The notes under the pieces: model-generated
Told to the model about the DNA's origin: nothing
The model's database searches: none
What the model saw: only the letters and a program-made list of their open reading frames with translations
Shown: one piece after another, positions 34,473 to 40,013 of the stretch
How the letters are laid out: each line of letters starts with the position of its first letter
Position numbering within the stretch: position 1 is the first letter of the stretch
NCBI GenBank assembly: GCA_019347975.1
Contig: JAHWKI010000005.1
Span: 1 to 40,013 of the forward strand
Reading direction: 5' to 3'
DNA length: 40,013 nucleotides
Source of the DNA: Gemmatimonadota bacterium
GTDB lineage: Bacteria > Gemmatimonadota > Gemmatimonadetes > Longimicrobiales > RSA9
Program-made: the position numbers and the translations under genes

Positions 34473-35294
34473 TCAGCCGAGGCCGGGGGGCGGGCTTCGC
34501 CCGACCCGGTCGGCGAGGACGCGGGCCCCGACATCGGGCCGGTCCGTGATCAGCCCGTCGACGCCCCACTCGAGCAGCCTCTCCATGGCGGCGGGATCGT
34601 TCACGGTCCAGACATGGACGGGGATCTCGTGGGCGCGGGCGTCGCGGACGAAGCGGGGCGAGACGATCCGAAGCCGCCCCTGCCGCTCGGGGATCTGGAA
34701 GACATCGACGCCGCGTCTCCAGAGCGGGCCGCAGAAGGCGCGGTGGTACATGTAGAATCCCCGGACGTCCCGCGTGGAGCCGCTGACGGCCCCGACGTAG
34801 TCGGCGAACATCAGGCGGTGCCGCCAGTTCATCCCCGCGGCGACGACGCGCTCCTCGGCGCCATGATCGCGGATGGCGCGGAACATGGGCTCCTCCGCCG
34901 TCCCGATCTTCACCTCGAAGGTGAAGCGGGTGTGGGGGAACGCCTCCAGGACCTCGTCGATGGTGGAGATGGTGATGCCGCGTCCCGCGAACGGCGTCGA
35001 GCCGTCCTCCGCACGGAAGCGCGCGCCGGCGTCCAGCTCCCGGAGCTCCGCCAGCGTCTTGGTCGCGACGGGGCCGGTGCCGTCCGTCGTCCGGTCGACG
35101 GTGGCGTCGTGGATCACCACGCAGTGGCCGTCGGCGGACGCCCGCACGTCCAGCTCGATCATGTCGACGGCCCACCGGTCCACGGCCTCCTGGAAAGAGG
35201 GCATGGTGTTCTCGGGCGCGAGGCCGGCGGCGCCGCGGTGTCCCACCAGGAGGGGCCCGCCGCGAAGCACGGGGGGGAGCCCGTCGCGCGCCAC
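34473..35294 (-). CDS. Glycerophosphodiester phosphodiesterase
   Basis: Hydrolyses glycerophosphodiesters to glycerol-3-phosphate and an alcohol. The product is 273 aa from the GTG at 35294. GDPD-family active-site residues are present: HRGAAGLAPENT (His19, Arg20, Glu29, Asn30), ELDVRASADG (Glu47, Asp49), and VIHDATVDRTTDG with the second His at 62. The C-terminal VHVWTVNDPAAMERLLEWGVDGLITDRPD is typical. There is no signal peptide, so it is cytoplasmic (UgpQ-like). It is 3 bases after the upstream gene and 1 base before tilS. Confidence 0.93.
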   Translation of the reverse strand: MARDGLPPVLRGGPLLVGHRGAAGLAPENTMPSFQEAVDRWAVDMIELDVRASADGHCVVIHDATVDRTTDGTGPVATKTLAELRELDAGARFRAEDGSTPFAGRGITISTIDEVLEAFPHTRFTFEVKIGTAEEPMFRAIRDHGAEERVVAAGMNWRHRLMFADYVGAVSGSTRDVRGFYMYHRAFCGPLWRRGVDVFQIPERQGRLRIVSPRFVRDARAHEIPVHVWTVNDPAAMERLLEWGVDGLITDRPDVGARVLADRVGRSPPPGLG

Positions 35295-35297
35295 GGA

Positions 35298-35816
35298 TCA
35301 GTCCTGGTCCGGGGAGGGGGCCTCTTCCTCAAGGCGCTCGACCTCCTCGACGGCGATGTCGTGCTGCCGGTAGAGGACGAGGTCGATGAGGCGCGTGGTG
35401 ACCTGGCGCTCGATGTCGGAGTCGGGCTCCTCGGAGAGCTCCAGCTCGAGGCAGCGGCCGGCGAGGAAGGCGAGGATGTCCTCGACGACCTCGGGCCGGG
35501 GGCGGGCGGGGGCAAGGGAGTCGGGCATGACCTCGCGCAGCAGGAGCCCCTCGACCAGGGCGAGGAAGCCGGGGAACGTGAACTCGACGAGACCGCTCTC
35601 GCCGATCCCCTCCTCCTCGGTGACCTGCTCCCACGACAGCTCGTTCCAGTAGAGCTCCTCGGCCTCCTCGAGGAGGAAGCGCCGCCGGTCCGGCGGCAGG
35701 TCCCCCGAAGGGGCGGGCGCTTCGAGCGAGCGGCCGATCAGCCGCGCCAGCCGCTTCCGCCGACGCGCGAGCAGGGCGCGGGCCCGGTCCTGGCTATCGC
35801 GTGAGGATCGCTCCAT
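35298..35816 (-). CDS. Conserved-looking hypothetical acidic helical protein
   Basis: A 172-aa cytoplasmic protein I do not recognise. It has a basic N-terminal helix (RALLARRRKRLARLIGRSL, about 13-31), a middle part rich in Glu and Trp/Tyr (EEAEELYWNELSWEQVTEEE), a hydrophobic stretch TFPGFLALVEGLLLREV, and a C-terminal acidic tail. No catalytic or metal motif is seen. The ATG at 35816 lies 32 bases after a candidate promoter, and the gene leads the gdpD-tilS-hpt-ftsH-folP-cdaA unit, 3 bases before gdpD. Codon use matches its neighbours, so it is likely real. Confidence 0.75.
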   Translation of the reverse strand: MERSSRDSQDRARALLARRRKRLARLIGRSLEAPAPSGDLPPDRRRFLLEEAEELYWNELSWEQVTEEEGIGESGLVEFTFPGFLALVEGLLLREVMPDSLAPARPRPEVVEDILAFLAGRCLELELSEEPDSDIERQVTTRLIDLVLYRQHDIAVEEVERLEEEAPSPDQD

Positions 35817-35847
35817 TGGACCATCCGGTACGGGTGAACCGGAGGGT

Positions 35848-35876
35848 AGAATACCGCGGCCCGGGACCGGCCGCAA
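35848..35876 (-). promoter_or_regulatory. Candidate promoter for the unknown gene-gdpD-tilS-hpt-ftsH-folP-cdaA unit
   Basis: On the minus strand TTGCGG (35871-35876) and TATTCT (35848-35853) are separated by exactly 17 bases (3 of 6 and 4 of 6 matches). It lies in a 153-base divergent region. Confidence 0.45.
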
Positions 35877-35914
35877 AAGGCGGTGCGAGGAATTCGCCGG
35901 CGCGCGGCCGCCGG

Positions 35915-35943
35915 TTGGCCGACCGACCGCGGCCCGGTATCGT
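35915..35943 (+). promoter_or_regulatory. Candidate promoter for the histidine-kinase-like gene
   Basis: TTGGCC (35915-35920) and TATCGT (35938-35943) are separated by exactly 17 bases (4 of 6 matches each). The predicted start point is about 20 bases before the ATG at 35970, leaving just enough room for the GGAGAG ribosome site. Confidence 0.4.
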
Positions 35944-35969
35944 GAGACGAACGTCAGAGCGGAGAGCCG

Positions 35970-36554
35970 ATGGAGCGGACGGCGGGAGAGACCGGCTGGG
36001 ATGTGGTCGCGGAGCGGATCATCCGCGGCCTGGCGCACGACGTGAACAACCGGCTCCTCGCGCTCATGGGCATTCGCGAGCTCGGGGCGGAGGGGCTGGA
36101 TCCCGAGCTGCTCCGGCTGTTCGACGACGAGCTCGCCCGGCTCGAGGCGACGAACCGGCTCCTCGGCCGGCTGGGGGAGACGCCGGGCACGGTGGACGTG
36201 GAAACGACGGAAGGCCTGCTGAGCCGCGTCCGGGAGCTCCACGCGCGCAACTCGGCGCTCCGCGGCGTGCGGACCGCCTGGAGGGTACCGCCCGGCCTGC
36301 CGGCGGTGCGCTGCGACGGTGTCCGGGTCGAGCGGGCCCTGCTCCGGGTGCTGGACGCGAGCGGCCGGGCCGCGGCGCTGAGCGGCCGTGACATCGAGGT
36401 TACCGCACGGCCCGCGGACGGCGCCGTGGCGCTCACGATCGTGCCCGGTCCTCCAGGTGCCCTCGATGGCGCGCTGAGCGCCGAGCTGGACGCGGCCGGG
36501 CTCATCCGCGGGGAAGCGGCCGATCGGCTCGAGCTGCGCTTCCTCCCGGCCTGA
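35970..36554 (+). CDS. Degenerate histidine-kinase-like protein (ChpT/Spo0B-type phosphotransferase candidate)
   Basis: A 194-aa cytoplasmic protein. The first half is a two-helix hairpin with an H-box, IRGLAHDVNNRLLALMGIRE, placing the candidate phospho-acceptor His at 23; a second helix follows (about 44-63). The second half (about 75-194) resembles a histidine-kinase ATPase domain in layout (CDGVRVERALLRVLDASGRA in place of the N-box), but the Asn of the N-box and the DxGxG and glycine-rich lid motifs are missing. That combination and size match ChpT or Spo0B, which relay phosphate without ATP. No response regulator is adjacent. A pseudokinase or sensor fragment is the alternative. Confidence 0.6.
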   Translation: MERTAGETGWDVVAERIIRGLAHDVNNRLLALMGIRELGAEGLDPELLRLFDDELARLEATNRLLGRLGETPGTVDVETTEGLLSRVRELHARNSALRGVRTAWRVPPGLPAVRCDGVRVERALLRVLDASGRAAALSGRDIEVTARPADGAVALTIVPGPPGALDGALSAELDAAGLIRGEAADRLELRFLPA

Positions 36555-36630
36555 CGTCGGCTCGTCCCCGCGGCGCCTCGTGGCGCGGCCCCGCCGCCTT
36601 TCCCTCTGGCGCGGGGATCATTACGATGCC

Positions 36631-36648
36631 CCGGCCGGTCCCGGCCGG
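36631..36648. repeat. Repeated CCGGCCGG palindrome upstream of the amidohydrolase
   Basis: Two identical 8-base palindromes, CCGGCCGG, separated by TC, can fold into a tight GC hairpin. It lies in the 139-base gap before the propeller/amidohydrolase gene. It could be an end-of-transcript structure for the preceding gene or an operator, or simply GC-rich noise. No clear promoter was found in this gap. Confidence 0.3.
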
Positions 36649-36693
36649 CGTTCTCGAAGCCCGTTACGCACAGAACTCGGAGGTCTCGGTACG

Positions 36694-39600
36694 ATGCGAT
36701 CCATGGTCCCACGCTCGCTGCCAACCGCTCTGATGGTCCTGCTGCTGGGCGGCGCGCGGGCTCACGCGCAGGAGCCGGCGGACACGGCCGCACAGGATAC
36801 CACGGCCACGTCGGACGCAACGAAGGACCCGCTCCCCCTCGAGGCCGCCCGGACCATCCGGCTGGATGAGACGCGTGGTACGTGGATGAGCGTGGACGTG
36901 TCGCCGGACGGGCGGCAGCTCGTCTTCGACTACCTGGGCGACCTCTTCCTGCTGCCCATGGAAGGCGGGACGGCGCGGCCACTGACCAGCGGGATGGCCT
37001 TCGACGCGCAGCCGCGCTTCAGCCCGGACGGTGACCGGATCGTGTTCTCGAGCGACCGGGACGGCGGGCAGAACATCTGGATCCTGGACGTGGACCTGAG
37101 CGACACCGTGCAGGTCTCGAAGGGGAAGTCGAACCGGGCGGAGAGCCCGGAGTGGACGCCGGACGGGAACTACGTCGTCGCCAGCATGGGCGGGTTCCGC
37201 GCGGGCGGGCCGCCGAAGCTGCACCTGTACCACGTGAAGGGCGGCGCCGGGACGAAGCTGATCACCGAGCCGGAGAGCGCCAAGACGCTCGGCGCCGCGT
37301 TCGGCCCGGACGGCCGCTGGGTGTGGTTCGCCCGCCGGAACGGGGACTGGACGTACAACGCGGATCTGCCGCAGTACCAGCTGGCGGTGTACGACCGGGA
37401 GACCGGCGAAGTCTACGGCCGCACGTCGCGCTACGGCTCGGCGTTCCGGCCGACGCTGTCACCGGACGGCAGGCGGCTGGTCTACGGGACCCGTCACGAC
37501 CAGGAGACGGGGCTGGTCCTCCGTGACCTGGAGACGGGCGCGGAGCGCTGGCTCGCGTATCCGGTCCAGCACGATGACCAGGAGTCCCGCGCCACGCTGG
37601 ACGTGCTCCCGGGGATGTCCTTCACGCCGGACTCCCGGCACCTCGTCGCGTCGTACGGCGGGCGGATCTGGAAGGTCCCCGTGGCCGGCGGCGACGCCGA
37701 GGAGATCCCCTTCCGCGTCACCTTCGACCTCGAGGCCGGTCCGCTGGTCTCGTTCGATTACGACGTGGACGACTCGCCGACGTTCACCGTGCGGCAGATC
37801 CGCGACGCGGTGCCCTCCCCCGACGGGTCGCGCCTCGCGTTCACGGCGCTCGACCGGCTGTACGTCAGCGCTGCCGGCGGGAACGACCCCCGCCAGATCG
37901 GCCCCACCGACGCCTCGGTCCAGTTCCCCGCGTGGTCGCCGGACGGGCGGTGGATCACGTTCGCCACATGGGAAGGCGACCAGGGCCACCTGTGGAAGGT
38001 GCGGGCCGACGGCCGCGGCCGCGCCGAGCGGCTCACCCGCCGCGGCGGGCTGTACGTGTCCCCGGCCTGGTCGCCGGACGGCCAGCGGGTGGTGGCGCTC
38101 CGGGGCTACGCACGGGAGTTCCGGGAGAACACCGGGCCGTTCGGGATCGGCGCGGCGGGCGAGATCGTATGGGTGCCCGCGAGCGGAGGGGAGGCGACGC
38201 TGATCGCCCCGACCGACAATCGCTCGGGCCCGCATTTCCGCGCGGACGACGACAGCCGGATCTACCTGTTCCGCGGGGGCCGCGAGGGCGGCCTGGTGTC
38301 CATCCGGTGGGATGGCACGGACGAGAAGACGCACGTGCGGGTGACGGGCGCGACCCCGGCCGGCTACGACCGTCCCATGACGCCGGACTTGATCCGGATC
38401 GCGCCCCGGGGTGACCAGGCGCTCGCGAGCGTCAACAAGCAGCTCTTCGTCGTCACGGTCCCGCTGGTGGGCCGGACCCCCACCATCAACGTCGCGAAGC
38501 CGGAGAACGCGCCCTTCCCGACCGTGCGCGTCACCGACCCGATGGGCGCCGAGTTCCCGGCCTGGAGCGCGGACGGTCGGAAGGTCCACTGGAGCCTGGG
38601 GAACGCGCACTTCGTCTACGATCTGGACGCGGCCGAGGCGTTCGCCGACAGCGTCGAGGCGGCGGAGGCGGCGCCCGGCGCCGGCGCTCCCCTCGGCGCG
38701 CCGGCGGACACGGCCGACGCGGAGGAGGAGGACGAGCCGGAGTACGAGCCACGGGAGTTCCGCATCGAGCTGGCCGGGCGACGGGACCTTCCCGAGGGAA
38801 CGGTGGCGCTGGTCGGCGCGCGCCTCGTGACGATGAACGGGGACGAGGTCATCGAGGACGGCGTGATCGTCGTGCGGAACAACCGGATCCAGGACGTGGG
38901 GCGGCGCGGCGCCGTTCAGATCCCGGCCGGCGCCAGGGAGATCGACGTGGCGGGGCATACGATCGTGCCGGGATTCGTGGACACCCACGCGCACATGTGG
39001 CCGGCGTGGTTCGTCCACCGGAAGGACCAGTGGATCTACGCGGCGAACCTCGCCTACGGCGTGACGACGACGCGCGATCCCCAGACCGCCACCACCGACG
39101 TGCTCACGTACGCCGACCACGTCCGCAGCGGCGAGATCCCCGGGCCGCGGGTCTACTCGACCGGGCCCGGGGTGTTCTGGCAGGAGGGGATCGCGAGCCT
39201 CGACGAGGCCCGGGACGTGCTCCGGCGCTACAGCGACTATTTCGACACGAAAACGATCAAGATGTACGTCGCCGGGAACCGGCAGCAGCGGCAGTGGATC
39301 ATCATGGCCGCGCGCGAGCTCGGGCTCATGCCGACCACCGAGGGCTCACTCAACTTCCGGCAGAACCTGAACGAGACCATCGACGGGTATCCCGGCCTAG
39401 AGCACTCGGTCCCCATCTACCCGATCTACAATGACGTGGTGAAGCTCTTCGCGGAGACCGGCCGTGTGTACACGCCGACGCTCCTGGTCTCCTACGGCGG
39501 CCCCTGGGCGGAGAACTTCTTCTTCCAGACCGAGGCGGTGCATGACGATCCCAAGCTGCGCCGCTTCTATCCCCACGAGGAGATCGACGAGATGACGCTC

Positions 39601-40013
39601 CGGCGCGGCCAGTGGTTCGCGGAGCCCGAGCACGTCTTCGAGAACCACGCGTGCTTCGTGAAGGACCTGGTGGAGGCGGGCGGCCGGGCTGGCGTGGGGT
39701 CGCACGGTCAGCTGCAGGGGCTCGGCTACCACTGGGAGCTGTGGGCCATGCAGGCGTGCGACATGGACGAGCACGACGCGCTGCGGGTCGCCACGCAGTT
39801 CGGCGCCGCGGCCATCGGACTGGAGAACGACCTGGGGTCTCTCGCGCCCGGGAAGCTCGCGGACCTGGTGGTCCTACGGGCAAATCCGCTGGAGAACATC
39901 CGGAACACCAACACCGTGCACCTCGTGATGAAGAACGGGCGGCTCTACTCCGGCGACACGCTCGCGGAGGTCTACCCCCGCGAGCGCCCGGGGCCGGAGT
40001 ACTGGTGGCAGAC
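36694..40013 (+). CDS. Exported beta-propeller (PD40/TolB-like) amidohydrolase fusion (C-terminus off the right edge)
   Basis: A very large secreted or periplasmic protein with 1106 codons visible. A signal peptide (about 1-26, ending AHAQ) and an acidic linker are followed by a TolB-like propeller with many SPDG-type blades (VSPDGRQLVFDY, FSPDGDRIVFSSDRDG, WSPDGRWITF; about 55-640). An Asp/Glu/Pro-rich hinge (about 665-690) leads to an amidohydrolase domain from about 705: the metal motif DTHAH (His 765 and 767), a candidate bridging Lys856 in TIKMYVAG, His904 in GLEHS, and SHGQ (His1004) where many relatives have a metal Asp. It probably hydrolyses peptide- or amide-like substrates outside the cytoplasm. 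ATG 36694 has GGAGG 10 bases upstream. The final residues lie beyond the window. Confidence 0.9.
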   Translation, partial: MRSMVPRSLPTALMVLLLGGARAHAQEPADTAAQDTTATSDATKDPLPLEAARTIRLDETRGTWMSVDVSPDGRQLVFDYLGDLFLLPMEGGTARPLTSGMAFDAQPRFSPDGDRIVFSSDRDGGQNIWILDVDLSDTVQVSKGKSNRAESPEWTPDGNYVVASMGGFRAGGPPKLHLYHVKGGAGTKLITEPESAKTLGAAFGPDGRWVWFARRNGDWTYNADLPQYQLAVYDRETGEVYGRTSRYGSAFRPTLSPDGRRLVYGTRHDQETGLVLRDLETGAERWLAYPVQHDDQESRATLDVLPGMSFTPDSRHLVASYGGRIWKVPVAGGDAEEIPFRVTFDLEAGPLVSFDYDVDDSPTFTVRQIRDAVPSPDGSRLAFTALDRLYVSAAGGNDPRQIGPTDASVQFPAWSPDGRWITFATWEGDQGHLWKVRADGRGRAERLTRRGGLYVSPAWSPDGQRVVALRGYAREFRENTGPFGIGAAGEIVWVPASGGEATLIAPTDNRSGPHFRADDDSRIYLFRGGREGGLVSIRWDGTDEKTHVRVTGATPAGYDRPMTPDLIRIAPRGDQALASVNKQLFVVTVPLVGRTPTINVAKPENAPFPTVRVTDPMGAEFPAWSADGRKVHWSLGNAHFVYDLDAAEAFADSVEAAEAAPGAGAPLGAPADTADAEEEDEPEYEPREFRIELAGRRDLPEGTVALVGARLVTMNGDEVIEDGVIVVRNNRIQDVGRRGAVQIPAGAREIDVAGHTIVPGFVDTHAHMWPAWFVHRKDQWIYAANLAYGVTTTRDPQTATTDVLTYADHVRSGEIPGPRVYSTGPGVFWQEGIASLDEARDVLRRYSDYFDTKTIKMYVAGNRQQRQWIIMAARELGLMPTTEGSLNFRQNLNETIDGYPGLEHSVPIYPIYNDVVKLFAETGRVYTPTLLVSYGGPWAENFFFQTEAVHDDPKLRRFYPHEEIDEMTLRRGQWFAEPEHVFENHACFVKDLVEAGGRAGVGSHGQLQGLGYHWELWAMQACDMDEHDALRVATQFGAAAIGLENDLGSLAPGKLADLVVLRANPLENIRNTNTVHLVMKNGRLYSGDTLAEVYPRERPGPEYWWQ

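Overview
The window is 40 kb of GC-rich, densely coding bacterial chromosome with no insertion sequences, phage genes, CRISPR arrays or rRNA, and no gene-free stretch longer than about 215 bases. Organism: a Gram-negative-type envelope is implied by two TonB proteins, ExbB/ExbD, LspA and a Tat-exported MsrP. The mix of two Ku proteins, MglA/MglB with DUF4388 (PATAN) proteins, an IleRS with eukaryote-like motifs, c-di-AMP synthesis and a beta-propeller/amidohydrolase fusion best suits Gemmatimonadota or a close relative. This is an inference from gene content; there is no 16S gene here.

Layout. (1) 1-1722: msrP (cut by the left edge) and an L,D-transpeptidase, both on the minus strand. (2) 1920-6775, plus strand: malate synthase and isocitrate lyase (the complete glyoxylate shunt), a 61-residue four-CxxC zinc protein, and two different Ku homologues, in what looks like one transcription unit. 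(3) 6788-7984: tRNA-Val(UAC), a small exported SnoaL/DUF4440-like protein and a lipoprotein. (4) 18885 down to 7989, minus strand: an eleven-gene, nearly gapless array around a Ras-like MglA GTPase. In transcription order it encodes a large TPR protein, a PATAN-TPR protein, a TPR-roadblock fusion, a stand-alone roadblock protein, MglB, MglA, a tandem DnaA-type AAA+ protein without a DNA-binding domain, a second PATAN-TPR protein, a CheW-like protein, a membrane-anchored HELAH peptidase-like protein and a small membrane protein. This is the most notable region. (5) 25394 down to 18953, minus strand: yggS-divIVA-ileS-traR/dksA-lspA-rluD, a housekeeping cell-division/translation cluster, driven by a strong promoter that appears to give a nearly leaderless yggS transcript. 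(6) 28695 down to 25459, minus strand: exbB-exbD-exbD-tonB behind a near-consensus promoter and ending in two tandem hairpins, followed by a second tonB. (7) 35816 down to 28793, minus strand: an unknown gene, a glycerophosphodiesterase, tilS, hpt, ftsH, folP and cdaA, with short gaps or overlaps throughout. (8) 35970-40013, plus strand: a degenerate histidine-kinase-like protein resembling ChpT/Spo0B phosphotransferases, then a large exported beta-propeller/amidohydrolase running off the right edge.

How they work together. Region 4 reads as a self-contained polarity or spatial-regulation module: a GTPase switch (MglA), its likely GAP (MglB), further roadblock subunits, TPR/PATAN scaffolds and a DnaA-like ATPase in the place where an effector or recruitment factor would be expected. 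No gliding motor, type IV pilus or chemotaxis kinase gene is in view, so its output is unknown. Regions 5 to 7 are core physiology: tRNA maturation and charging, lipoprotein processing, membrane proteolysis, folate and c-di-AMP synthesis, and energised outer-membrane transport.
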